Shown: positions 11,520 through 23,136, numbered from the stretch's first letter. The stretch is 64,000 nucleotides of DNA from Agapanthus africanus (GCA_030015575.1 CM057349.1:259527077-259591076), one strand, 5' to 3'. Program-made: numbers and translations. Notes: generated from the letters alone by a model not told the origin.

Positions 11520-12103
11520 TCAGAGGATGAATGAGCATGAATGGAAAGCTGCTCGGTTGCCTCTTGGTGAGGGCTTTGATCTCTGGCATCATGGGTAGGA
11601 AGCTACCAGCCGGAGATAGCCGAGCTGGGTAGCTTCTGAGCTGCCTTTAAGAAGGGCTTTGATCCTCAGCGTTGGAGGGGCTGTAAGAAACCCACTAAGG
11701 AAGACCGGGCTGTGAAGCTGCGCGGTTGCCTCTTGGCGAGGGACTTGATCTCTAGCATCGTGGGTAGGTAACTACCAGCCTGGGATGACCGAGCGGTGTA
11801 GCCGCTCGGACGCCTCTTGCGAGGGCTTCGATCCCTGGCGTCATGGGTAGGGAGCTACCAGCCGGAGATGACCGAGCAGGGGAGCTGCTGAGCCGCTTCT
11901 AAGGAGGACTTTGATCCTTAGTGTTGGAGGGGCTGTAAGAAGCCCACTAAGGATGACCGGGCAGTGATGCTGCGCGGTTGCCTCTTGGCGAGGGCTTTGA
12001 TCTCTAGCGTCATGGGTAGGTAGCTACCAGCCTGGGATGACCGAGCGGGGTAGCCGCTCGGATGCCTCTTGCTAGGGCTTCGATCCTTGGCGTCATGGGT
12101 AGG
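11520..12103. repeat. Tat-G 3' tandem array, part 1 (~84-bp monomers, ~252-bp higher-order unit)
   Basis: Phrases such as GGGTAGGTAGCTACCAGCC, TTGGAGGGGCTGTAAGAA and GAGGGCTTTGATC recur. The block starting TTGGAGGGGCTGTAAGAA recurs at 11672 and 11924, giving a unit of 252 bp made of three related monomers. Each monomer carries a stem of the form CCGAGCGG...CCGCTCGG. Tat elements are known for variable tandem repeats in this 3' region that can seed satellites. Cop-A is inserted at the right end. Confidence 0.8.
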
Positions 12104-12987
12104 TGTAGGGTTCCTAGGCACACTAGTGAGGTCTCACAAGGCATCAACCATGCCAATTTCAAAAATTCTAGGTGCCGAGAGACCCGACTACGGATCGTTT
12201 GCTAGATTTCTAGGCGAAAACATAAACTAGTTAACACTTAACTAAGGGAATACGGAAATACAACCTTTGTAGATCTGGTGCTCCACCTCCATAGCTCCGT
12301 AACGAAGTCCTCTCCGCTGTCCAAATCAAATCCGGGCTCTAGCGTCGGCTTCGTCGGAGAATGGGCAAGCTAGGTCGTCGATGTCCATGCCGAAGATGAT
12401 CTACGTCGAGGCATCGCTAAATCAAGCTCCACCTTCACCAAGCCCTAAAAACTTGTGAAGGAAACACACTCTACTACTTGGCAAGAGGTAGAGGATGAAG
12501 AAATAGGAAGTGGGTATACTTTAGATTTGGATTTCTCACTCTTTTTCATCACTTGCCATTGATGGAGGCAAGCTTTCTTCACTTGAAGAAATGAAGAAGA
12601 AGAAGGAAATTGTTATGATAAGAATAATCAAAAAAGAAAAGAAAATGCATTCTTATCATAAGTAAACCATGGTTAGGTGTAGAGATTAAACCAAGGTTAG
12701 TTTGAATGGTTAGGGTTAAGGATGAGATAAGAATGGTTGACTAAAGTCAATGCTTCATGAAGGTTCAAAGAATAAAACAAAACTAGCAACCATTCTTCTC
12801 ATTATCATTTGCATAATAAATAAATAAATAAATAGAAATGAAAATGTAAACCCTAATCATTTAAATAACCATGGTTCAATCTTTACACAAACTCAAGCAA
12901 ACATGTATCATCAAACATGATACAATCAAGTGCACAAAACTATATCGAATATACAATGTGCACATCCGAGTGAGAAAATCCATCTTA
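12104..12987 (-). repeat. Cop-A 3' LTR, left part
   Basis: It begins TGTAGGGTTCC and matches 30427-31310 with few differences. It stops at the TCTTA target site of Cop-B and resumes at 23142. No gene is seen; an AAATA microsatellite lies near 12820. Confidence 0.9.
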
Positions 12988-15198
12988 TGTTGGAGATAGT
13001 GCCCTCAGAGTCAATTATTAGGTCACAGGTACGTGATTGTAATGATTGAGGGAGGACCTATCCCGGTAGGACAGTCTTACTCGAGATGATAGTATGCTAT
13101 CTGGTTTACCTTTATCATCGTGTACTGCTTTAGGTGACATGACACGTCGCTATTACACGTTGATAGAGCCCCTAGGATTCTTGCTTGACCACCAGCAGTA
13201 TGAGGGCGATCATATAAGTGGGAGCTGAGGGTCTACAAGCATATCCTTAAAAGGTCCCTAGTCGTGGGAGTTTCGAGACCGGGCATCGATACTCCATTAG
13301 TAGACTAGTGTATACAGTCGAGACCCCGACGAGGGGCGGTGGCCGGTCTCACAAGCCACTGGTGTCAGTTGGATCACCTAAGATGTATACAGGTGCTCAT
13401 TGGGTTATGAGTACACCGGACAGGACTCGCCGGGAACATGCTAGTTGGTCATATACCAGACGTCAGATGGCAGTTCCCTGGTGACATGTGTGCAGGTTAG
13501 TTCATCGACCTGGGGATCGTCATTTGTCTCGTGTGAGTTCCCACTGTACTTTGATTACTACCCTACCACGGCTCAAAGGAGTCGTGCAAACAGGTTTTAG
13601 TTGGGTACAGTCCCGAGCCACATGGAGGCAGTGAGCGTATCTTCATGGGGTTCGTCTCTCCCGGTATTGGGGGTGAGGTCGTGCTGTGTCTAGGAGAGCC
13701 ATTACACAAAGTCCTTGGCCAAGGCAAGGAGATTTACTGGTAGGTATTCCAGTAGTATCTTAAGGTGTTCTGGGCTACACTCCGACACGACTTGTACCGC
13801 TTTTGGGGGTCTGACTTTTACCAACCCCCTAGGCCCGCCATGCGATACTCATAGACGAACGGACCGGACTGCACGGATATTGTCACTGACAGGCTCAGTA
13901 GGGTGTCAGGATGAGTTCGCTCATCGACGTCCCTTTTAGTCAATAGCTGGTGGCCCGTTACGTATTGGCTTATACCTCTGACGGGCTAGTGGTTAAATCC
14001 ACAGCCATTGTATTGACGAGTCTTTAGAGTCCGCCACACTTTCAGTTACTCAAGTTTCGGGCGAAACGCTGTAGAGGCCGTATGGAGATATGGCAGGGTC
14101 CGATCAGATACGTGCGGTATTGCACGGATCAGGATCGGACGGTTTGTACTAGTAGCCGTATAGGTATATGGCAGGGTTCGATCAGATACGTGCGGTATTG
14201 CACGGATCAGGATCGAACGGATATTACTAGCCGGCTTTGGTTTAAGCCGGTCCTAGTTTAGTACAGTGTAGATTTTGTCTCTTTGCATTTGTATCCGGAC
14301 GGAATACAGATGCGGGTGTGTATGCACAGTATCGGGGTTTTCCTGTAATTTATTACGGGACCAGTTTTCTGGAGTTGCCAGTTTGCATTCCGTTCCGGCC
14401 GGTTTTCCTTTGTTCTTTCCCGGCCGGACTTTTCCGATGGAGGGGGATATTTGCAATTGTGCAAATAACATTTGAGGAGGGGGTTTCTTGCACTTGTCTT
14501 GATTATGATAGGATTAGAATCTTTCATCCATACTTTTGCATTTATGAGGTTAAGGTGTGAATAGATATAAGCATGGTTGATGTTTTGGATATGGTCACTC
14601 TCCACCTTTTCCTACACTCACTCTCCTTCATGGTTTTAGTATGGTTGATTTCATTTTTCCACCACCATTCTCATCTCATTGTTTTGGCCGGCCACATCTT
14701 GGAGTGAGAGAGAGAGGAGTTCATTTTTGGTATGAGGGATTAATTCACATATCATTTTCAAGCTTGCAAAATTCCTCACTTCATTCCAAAGTCCATTCAT
14801 GTTTCCTCCATCCAAAGGCAACCAACCCCAAAGAGACATACTCTACACTACTTCCTACAGCAAATCTTGGACGCGTTGATTCGCCAGCTTCGCGCCCGAG
14901 TTGCCTCGGTATTGAGGTGGGAGCCCGTAAAAGCTACAGGCGATGTGGTGCCTTTTCCGACGAGGAGGAGACGGACGGAGATCCCGCAAGGAGATCGGAG
15001 TGGAGATGAAGACCGGAGGACTCAGATCAGTCGGTACATCTCTTCCCTTTCTTGTTAGTAGCTTAGACTTGTTAATGGTTACGATCCGGAGTTTAGTGCG
15101 CGGTGGTGCCGGTTTGCAAAGTCCGCAAAATTTAAGTTTATCACCGTTTCCGCATTCCGGCGTCGGATTGACGGCCGGGGCGCCGCCGTGCACTTACA
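12988..15198 (+). repeat. Cop-B 5' LTR (2211 bp)
   Basis: It begins TGTTGGAGATAG and ends CACTTACA. It contains a palindrome GATAG-TATG-CTATC at 13088-13101, two tandem hairpins at 14098-14218 and a CCGGCTT...AAGCCGG hairpin near 14231. Several open frames of 60-120 codons here are mirrored in the 3' LTR and show no known domain, so I treat them as chance. Confidence 0.93.
14098..14218. repeat. Two tandem hairpins with compensatory changes in the Cop-B LTR
   Basis: A ~78-bp unit is repeated twice. Copy 1 has GTCCGATC (14098-14105) pairing with GATCGGAC (14133-14140). Copy 2 has GTTCGATC (14176-14183) pairing with GATCGAAC (14211-14218). Both share an inner stem CGTGC/GCACG. One C-G pair has become T-A on both arms. 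The same pair of hairpins is at 22036-22156 in the 3' LTR. Confidence 0.8.
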
Positions 15199-15199
15199 G

Positions 15200-15211
15200 T
15201 GGTATCAGAGC
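15200..15211 (+). other. Primer binding site of Cop-B (initiator Met-tRNA)
   Basis: TGGTATCAGAGC starts one base after the LTR terminal ACA. It sets the plus-strand orientation and is intact, so reverse transcription could still be primed. Confidence 0.93.
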
Positions 15212-17500
15212 CTCGCCATTAACTTAGTCTAGCTTTGTGTAATGTGTTTGCATTTCCGATCGATCAAAAAGTCCAAAAACCCGTATTTTTTGCACATCAG
15301 TTTCTGTCGAATTTTTTTTGAGTCCAAAAATTTTTCAGGTTGTCTCAGAGTGATGTGCAGGGAATTATAAGGTCACTGTAAAAATTTAGTTCAACGATCT
15401 CATCATACCGCCGCGGAAGGGCGGCCAAACCCCTGTTTTGGCCGCGCTTCCGCCGCGGATTTAACTGTTCACCCCCCCAAATTTTTGCAGTGTGTTCCTG
15501 AGTGAAAAATATGGTTTCTGGAACATTAAAATTGGGCCCGTATTTTCTGTGGGTGCTACAGTTTTGTTTGGGGGCCCACTTGTTAATGTTTGATCAATCG
15601 GAAAATTTTAAACACATTTTTCACAGTATTTACATTATATCTGCGACCGTGAATGTTACTCGATCGGTAAATCCGGTCTAACTGCTATAGCCCGGTTAGA
15701 CGGATTTGCGAACGTGACTTTCACGTTGATGTTCTATGTATTTGCTGTGATGTTGCGGATCGGTCGTGGGGGATAGCCTGGATGCAATGCTAGTACAGTT
15801 TTGTTGTATTATGTACATTTGATATTGCGGGGCGAGCGTCCGACATGTGGACTGCCGTCACTGCCTGATTGTATTATTATTTCGGGGCACGACCTGGTTG
15901 CGGTCGATGTACCCGTTGTATGTATATTTTACTTTCTGTACTAGGGTTACCCCGCGGAGGGGTGCACGGATAGCCGGGTTCTAGAAGGCAACAAGCCCGC
16001 ATCTCATGGCATTGGGACGGAAGGGGCTTCAGTCTGGAATTGGCGGGCTATTCGACGCACTCGTAGGGGGTACAGGTTGACCCAGGAGGGGTGCCCAAGT
16101 TGCCGGATTCCGTGAAGTGCTGGGTGGTCCATTCACGGTGCTGGAGGGGGCTGCCTCGCTTCAGGTTTTGGCGGGTGACTTGCCGCGCCCGTAGGGGTCT
16201 AGGATTTCATTGCACAGGCTATCCATACGACCAGGGGAACGTCGGGTTTCAGTAGTGGCTCTGTGAAACCCGGGGATCCCAGATATCTGTATTGTTCTGT
16301 GATGCTGTACATTTCTGTGATGTTGCATTTTATTCACGCCTTGAGCGAAATACTATATATTGGTATATATATTAGTAGATGTTGTATATGTTTTTCATCC
16401 GCGCTAGTCCAGTCCCCGCTCTGCCGTTAGTTAGCTAACCTAACGGGTGATGACGGGACCCAGTGGCGAATGCAGATGGCATATACGTACGTCAGTATAT
16501 TTTCGTTCTTTGTGGTGTGATTAATTGATGGGACTGCATTGATTCAGATCAATGCAAGTTTAAACAAACCTAATCTGATGTTGTTGGAACACTTTTCAAA
16601 AAGCTGTTATTGCAAGGACGTTCACTTTTGTTTTGCATCGTGGTATTCATTTGGAATATCCTGCTCCTCAGTCGACGAGGCAAGGGCCGAGATCCCTTCA
16701 CCGGGAGTGACCCCTTGGACAAAAAGTTTGCGTCAGGGCATTAACTTCACTATAGCCGATTACTTTTGCTTTGCATCGTGGTATTCAGTTGGAATATCCT
16801 GCACCCCATTCTACGGGGAAAGAGCCGAGATCCCTTCACCGGGAGTGACCTCTTTAGCGGAAGTTTTCGTCACTATATTTTCTAAAAAGCTATCCGTTCC
16901 TTCAACGATATCAAGTTCATTACGTTAAAGGTTTTCGCCAGAAACCATTCGTAGCCCTCCATCATTTCAGTTAAATATTCGGTAGTATTCAAGCTATGTA
17001 TTTTGACCTCACGCCAAGGCATAGTGTTTGGTAGCTGCCGGGTATTTATCTGTTGCATAGATAGATGCGTTGGTTTGGGACAGTCGTACTACTATTTTGG
17101 CCTACGTCAAGGGTATGTACGGGTGGATTCAAATTAACCTGGATAATGATGGGCTGAACTTGACATGTGACTTATGATATTTTGACCTCACGCCAAGGTC
17201 ATAAGAGCATGGGGCAGAAATCTCATCCGGAGTTTCAAAAGTACTGAAACTTGCCAGATATGCGCATACCTTCTGGAGTGTGATACCGTGAGCGGATTCC
17301 GTCACGTTACCATGCGATGTGAGTTGGATCCCGATTCCCACTGATGAGTTGGTTTACTCCTCGGGTGTTCCCGACTATTTCTTCTTTCAGGTTTGGAGGA
17401 GAATTTGAGGTACAGTGGGAGGATTCCAGATTAGATTAATTGGTGACCATTCTGATCTAGGTTAGAGTGCACGCTGAGTGTTTCTTTTCTCTCTCTCTTT
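15212..17500 (+). other. Cop-B leader region, non-coding, with conserved structures
   Basis: This long untranslated leader corresponds to the leaders of Cop-A and Cop-C. It holds a strong GC-rich stem-loop (15408-15458) and a block shared by all three elements around 16395-16475, with hairpin CCGTTAG...CTAACGG (16424-16446). A duplicated ~125-bp unit lies at about 16612-16720 and 16737-16865, each containing CCCTTCACCGGGAGTGACC. No gene is supported. The region just before 17500, with a CT-rich run, aligns with the gag start area of Cop-A and Cop-C. Confidence 0.75.
15408..15458 (+). repeat. GC-rich stem-loop in the Cop-B leader
   Basis: The arms CGGAAGGGCGGCCAAA and TTTGGCCGCGCTTCCG pair with one internal mismatch, flanked by CCGCGG-type palindromes. 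It lies about 200 nt after the primer site. GC-rich palindromes occur at the same distance in Cop-A and Cop-C, which suggests a genome-packaging or dimerisation signal; that role is inference. Confidence 0.65.
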
Positions 17501-20500
17501 GGCAGCGACCATTGACCCGACCCTAAGATTTTGACTCAGTGACCAAGTTGACCGAACCTTCTTAACACTGGCTTTTGGATTGTCAGAGTTGCAGACCTCA
17601 TTGCCACTCCTACTTTTACCCTTTTCTCCAGGACACCCCGTTTTACTACGAACGTCCACTTCCATTGGACAAAACCATCGTATGGTTAGATACGAACTCG
17701 AAAGAATTTATTCGAGGATGGTTTCCGGTTCTGGAGAAAACGGATAGGATTATTCAGTTGTCTTTTCCTTTTACCCTCTCTCAGGTTACGAGTACTCCTT
17801 GGTTTAGGGGTAGTACACCTATTACGCAAATTGGATTGTCTTCTTCCAAACCTTAGGCTGGTGCCGACCGGTAGGGAATGAAGAAAACCAATTAGCATAA
17901 CGATGGTGTGCAGAAGGTATTAAGTTCAGACAAAGCAAGGGATTAGTAAGAGGGCAAAGTAAATTGCAACAGATATTCACGACCAAACCAAATATTTCGT
18001 TACCACTCCCACATCACCTTTGTATTTCTCCAGGACACTCCGTATCACTACGAAGATCCACAGTTTATTTGGATACTCCATCGTATGGTTATATACGAAC
18101 TCGAAAGGAACTTGTTCCAGTTCGGGGATGGATTCTGGTTCAGGAGAAATAGGAATAAGGTTTATTCGGTTGTCTTTTATCTTCACCCTCTCTCATTGCG
18201 AGTGTTCCTAGGATTGGGACAGTACACCCATTATGCTTATTGGATAGTCTTCTTCCAAACCATAGGCTGGTGCCGAACGGTAGGGAAGGAAGAAAACCAA
18301 TTGGCCTAAAAGGGTGTGCAGAAGGTAAAGACTAAAGACATATGAAGGGATTTGGAGAGGTGGCAAAGAACTATACGGTTACAGTCGTGAATCTGGAAGA
18401 GGCATTACTAAGAATACCAGGATACCCCATCGAAACATTTCAATGTTTCAGTTCACTGTGTACTGTTAAAAGAAAACTGATTTCCCGATTAGATACTTAC
18501 TCCAGGGTATGTATTTACCAGGTATGATTCTCACATCTGTATGGTTTTACAGATGATGAGTGGGAGTAAGTTATTGGGAATTGGGTGATCATCCTCATTA
18601 TATCGGGATTCGTTGTAATCGGTGATATTTGAGGAAATCACCTGGGCTGTTTGCCGGTCGGCAAATATTTGGTTTTGAATATCCGCAGTTATGCACCAAT
18701 TTCAAATTGATATATCTGTACGTCTATTTTCATAGAGTGAGATATACCTTTCTGAAATTATGTCTACGACATTTACCTATATCAGTGGATGGTTAGGTAA
18801 GGAGCATTAAACAGCGGTGTAATTCTTCTTAACCATAAGTACAGTTTTCAACCTACGACACACAGTGAATAAGTTATCAGACTCAAGGGACTTATACAGA
18901 GTATTGTATGTTGTCCAGGGTCCATTAGGACAGAGGGGTTGGTCCTCGCACTATATTCGGTTTACTTATGACTTCTCTAGTTTTTAGACAGGTGTTTCGT
19001 GGAAACACATGGTCTGAATGTTGAGAAGTTATAGGTATTAGAATAGAGTAGAGAACCAGGTGTAGCAAGTATCGGGATTCTTCAAGTGATCGAAGATGTA
19101 GATACTTGTGTATGGTATTCAGTTGATAGTAATGATAAAGAGAAATTGCTTCTCTTTCAGGTTACTCATAATTGGAAGCATTCCTAAGCTGAGTAACGCT
19201 GATCGGCCTCTCTCCATTTAGTTGACATGCACTGGGGACAGCTGCATGATTTGAATCTGGTTTAATTAATTCAGTGCCTCTGGTTCTATATTGGATATAG
19301 TACAGTTCATATCTTAACATTGTTAAGGTACGGGGAGTTGTCCGGCTTATGATTAAAACCAGACTCTGGATAACTCAAGGCACGTTTCTGTAATGGCTGT
19401 TTGTGGGTTGACCCAGGCTATGACGAGGGTTGACTTTCTACCATCTGGATGAACAATAGCAATATTGTTCTAGACTCGCCACATTTTTATTAAAAATGGA
19501 TTTTTTCAGAAAACAGTAGTGGGAGTATGGTAGAACTGGAAGTGATTCCAGAACCACAAACGATTACTGAAGATTTGATAAGGAACCTAAAGATTCAATC
19601 TGGATTGACATTCCATTGGCCACTCCGCAGATAAGGTGGGTAACTTCAGGCACCCGAGAGGCACTACGGTGGCCTCAAGGACGGTGACAGGGAAGTTCTT
19701 GTTTACCCACAATTGCCATTGCTGTTGTTCCAGGTTACGAGACCCGGCGGGAGGATGAGTATAGCGTCGTTCTAAAACTAGTTTTAGAAGTGTACGTGTA
19801 TATGACTCTGCCAGAGGGTTGTCGTAGTCAGTGGGAGCAGCGAAAGCATTGGTGGACATGTTGCTTATGTCTATTTATAGACTAGAGCAGATGTAGCGGA
19901 GATAGATCATCAATTTCTGATATGACAGTCATAGGTTTGACTTCATCAGAATAGGAGATGGATCTGTTGAGAAGGTAGTAGGGTGTGATATCCTGGTATT
20001 TGGATGATATACACAGAGTAGGAAAAGAAACTCCTACACTACGTTCGGTTATACTTTGGTCGTCACACAGTTGTTTCTCCACATAGGAAATGGATTTTAT
20101 ATCAGACATACTGGTTACTAGATCTATGGTTTTAGATCTAGATTTGGGTGGTTTCCCAATCAGGGTACTTGACAGCATTCTAAGAGTATTTAGGATGGAC
20201 GACTCCTGGCACGGTAGTGTACCTGCAGGTAATGGAGTCACCCTCTCTAAAGGTGTCTTACAGACTAAAGGGGAGAGGGATGTTCATGATTGGCAGATCA
20301 CTTGCTTAGGCAATTGAGTCAATCATGAGATGTCAAGTACCACACCAGATGTTGTTCTTGCACTAGATGCAATAAGTTGACATTAATCCAATCCTGGAGA
20401 AACAATCGGAAGCAGTTTTAGAACATAAGTGGATGTTCTAGCGATATGATAACGACAGCCTCATTCAGGAGACAGTTATCATTCCAGGCTTCCAAGGTGA

Positions 20501-20915
20501 CATGGACGACAAGGAGGTTGTCAGAGTTATAGTTTTCCCTCTGACGAGGGGCAGTATTTTGGACAGGTGATCCAAGAAAATACTGAGGGTGGCATAGCGC
20601 AGGATACTGATTAAGTTCAGTTGACGATACAGTCTAAGAAGTTTGGATTTGGAGTTCATTTATGAGCTCGGTCCCATCAGACATCCAGACACTCTAAGAC
20701 AGGTATTGCTCATTTCGGGAGATGGCTTTCTCCGCGAACTTGAGATATAGAGAGACATAGAAAGAAACAACTAAGCGGATCCACTCACTGAGGCTATTCC
20801 TCGAACGCAATAGTTCCGCAAACGAGCTTTGTGAGACTGACTTGTAGAGGAGTTGGATGTTCGGTATCACACGGGCTGTGAGTATGCGACATCGCAATAA
20901 TTAGCCTTGAGTGCA
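17500..20915 (+). pseudogene. Cop-B dead gag-pol region
   Basis: Collinearity with Cop-C gives the position of a former gag-pol. No frame carries a full domain. Traces include a block like the integrase-RT spacer near 19530-19580, an RT-like block near 19770-19870, a block near 20160-20280 like the end of RT (LSKG-type residues), and an ADPLTEA-like RNase H tail near 20775. It is broken at dozens of points and includes an imperfect ~390-bp tandem duplication (17600-17895 and 17988-18305). Confidence 0.65.
17600..18305. repeat. Diverged tandem duplication inside Cop-B (~390-bp period)
   Basis: Two blocks share CAGGACAC(C/T)CCGT, CATCGTATGGTTA, ATACGAACTCGAAAG and GTCTTCTTCCAAACC in the same order, about 390 bp apart. 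Neither block gives a recognisable protein. It predates the recent insertion, since the copies differ far more than the LTRs. Confidence 0.7.
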
Positions 20916-20925
20916 AGTGGGAGAT
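20915..20925 (+). other. Polypurine tract of Cop-B
   Basis: AAGTGGGAGAT lies immediately before the 3' LTR start TGTTGG. The same tract is at the equivalent position of Cop-A (24465) and Cop-C (34902) on the minus strand. Confidence 0.88.
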
Positions 20926-23136
20926 TGTTGGAGATAGTGCCCTCAGAGTCAATTATTAGGTCACAGGTACGTGATTGTAATGATTGAGGGAGGACCTATC
21001 CCGGTAGGACAGTCTTACTCGAGATGATAGTATGCTATCTGGTTTACCTTTATCATCGTGTACTGCTTTAGGTGACATGACACGTCGCTATTACACGTTG
21101 ATAGAGCCCCTAGGATTCTTGCTTGACCACCAGCAGTATGAGGGCGATCATATAAGTGGGAGCTGAGGGTCTACAAGCATATCCTTAAAAGGTCCCTAGT
21201 CGTGGGAGTTTCGAGACCGGGCATCGATACTCCATTAGTAGACTAGTGTATACAGTCGAGACCCCGACGAGGGGCGGTGGCCGGTCTCACAAGCCACTGG
21301 TGTCAGTTGGATCACCTAAGATGTATACAGGTGCTCATTGGGTTATGAGTACACCGGACAGGACTCGCCGGGAACATGCTAGTTGGTCATATACCAGACG
21401 TCAGATGGCAGTTCCCTGGTGACATGTGTGCAGGTTAGTTCATCGACCTGGGGATCGTCATTTGTCTCGTGTGAGTTCCCACTGTACTTTGATTACTACC
21501 CTACCACGGCTCAAAGGAGTCGTGCAAACAGGTTTTAGTTGGGTACAGTCCCGAGCCACATGGAGGCAGTGAGCGTATCTTCATGGGGTTCGTCTCTCCC
21601 GGTATTGGGGGTGAGGTCGTGCTGTGTCTAGGAGAGCCATTACACAAAGTCCTTGGCCAAGGCAAGGAGATTTACTGGTAGGTATTCCAGTAGTATCTCA
21701 GGGTGTTCTGGGCTACACTCCGACACGACTTGTACCGCTTTTGGGGGTCTGACTTTTACCAACCCCCTAGGCCCGCCATGCGATACTCATAGACGAACGG
21801 ACCGGACTGCACGGATATTGTCACTGACAGGCTCAGTAGGGTGTCAGGATGAGTTCGCTCATCGACGTCCCTTTTAGTCAATAGCTGGTGGCCCGTTACG
21901 TATTGGCTTATACCTCTGACGGGCTAGTGGTTAAATCCACAGCCATTGTATTGACGAGTCTTTAGAGTCCGCCATACTTTCAGTTACTCAAGTTTCGGGC
22001 GAAACGCTGTAGAGGCCGTATGGAGATATGGCAGGGTCCGATCAGATACGTGCGGTATTGCACGGATCAGGATCGGACGGTTTGTACTAGTAGCCGTATA
22101 GGTATATGGCAGGGTTCGATCAGATACGTGCGGTATTGCACGGATCAGGATCGAACGGATATTACTAGCCGGCTTTGGTTTAAGCCGGTCCTAGTTTAGT
22201 ACAGTGTAGATTTTGTCTCTTTGCATTTGTATCCGGACGGAATACAGATGCGGGTGTGTATGCACAGTATCGGGGTTTTCCTGTAATTTATTACGGGACC
22301 AGTTTTCTGGAGTTGCCAGTTTGCATTCCGTTCCGGCCGGTTTTCCTTTGTTCTTTCCCGGCCGGACTTTTCCGATGGAGGGGGATATTTGCAATTGTGC
22401 AAATAACATTTGAGGAGGGGGTTTCTTGCACTTGTCTTGATTATGATAGGATTAGAATCTTTCATCCATACTTTTGCATTTATGAGGTTAAGGTGTGAAT
22501 AGATATAAGCATGGTTGATGTTTTGGATATGGTCACTCTCCACCTTTTCCTACACTCACTCTCCTTCATGGTTTTAGTATGGTTGATTTCATTTTTCCAC
22601 CACCATTCTCATCTCATTGTTTTGGCCGGCCACATCTTGGAGTGAGAGAGAGAGGAGTTCATTTTTGGTATGAGGGATTAATTCACATATCATTTTCAAG
22701 CTTGCAAAATTCCTCACTTCATTCCAAAGTCCATTCATGTTTCCTCCATCCAAAGGCAACCAACCCCAAAGAGACATACTCTACACTACTTCCTACAGCA
22801 AATCTTGGACGCGTCGATTCGCCAGCTTCGCGCCCGAGTTGCCTCGGTATTGAGGTGGGAGCCCGTAAAAGCTACAGGCGATGTGGTGCCCTTTCCGACG
22901 AGGAGGAGACGGACGGAGATCCCGCAAGGAGATCGGAGTGGAGATGAAGACCGGAGGACTCAGATCAGTCGGTACATCTCTTCCCTTTCTTGTTAGTAGC
23001 TTAGACTTGTTAATGTTTACGATCCGGAGTTTAGTGCGCGGTGGTGCCGGTTTGCAAAGTCCGCAAAATTTAAGTTTATCACCGTTTCCGCATTCCGGCG
23101 TCGGATTGACGGCCGGGGCGCCGCCGTGCACTTACA
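20926..23136 (+). repeat. Cop-B 3' LTR (2211 bp)
   Basis: It is identical in length to 12988-15198, with about six substitutions. It ends CACTTACA and is followed by the target-site copy TCTTA. It repeats the hairpins and the chance frames of the 5' LTR. Confidence 0.93.

Larger units (their letters stand above)
12988..23136 (+). mobile_element. Cop-B: young non-autonomous Copia-derived element inside Cop-A
   Basis: A 10149-bp plus-strand element bounded by target duplication TCTTA (12983-12987 and 23137-23141). Both LTRs are exactly 2211 bp (12988-15198 and 20926-23136), with about six differences seen by eye (about 0.3%). A Met-tRNA primer site follows the first LTR and a GTGGGAGAT polypurine tract precedes the second. 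The 5.7 kb interior has the Copia layout but no usable reading frame; faint traces of the polymerase region can be followed between about 19500 and 20900. It is broken throughout (dozens of breaks). The contrast between young LTRs and long-dead coding sequence marks it as a non-autonomous element moved in trans, probably by Cop-C relatives. Confidence 0.92.

Noticed and set aside
14641-15009. A 122-codon frame, repeated at 22579-22947, as a possible conserved gene
   Set aside because: The two copies are simply the two LTRs of Cop-B, so their likeness reflects recent insertion. No domain or codon signal supports translation.
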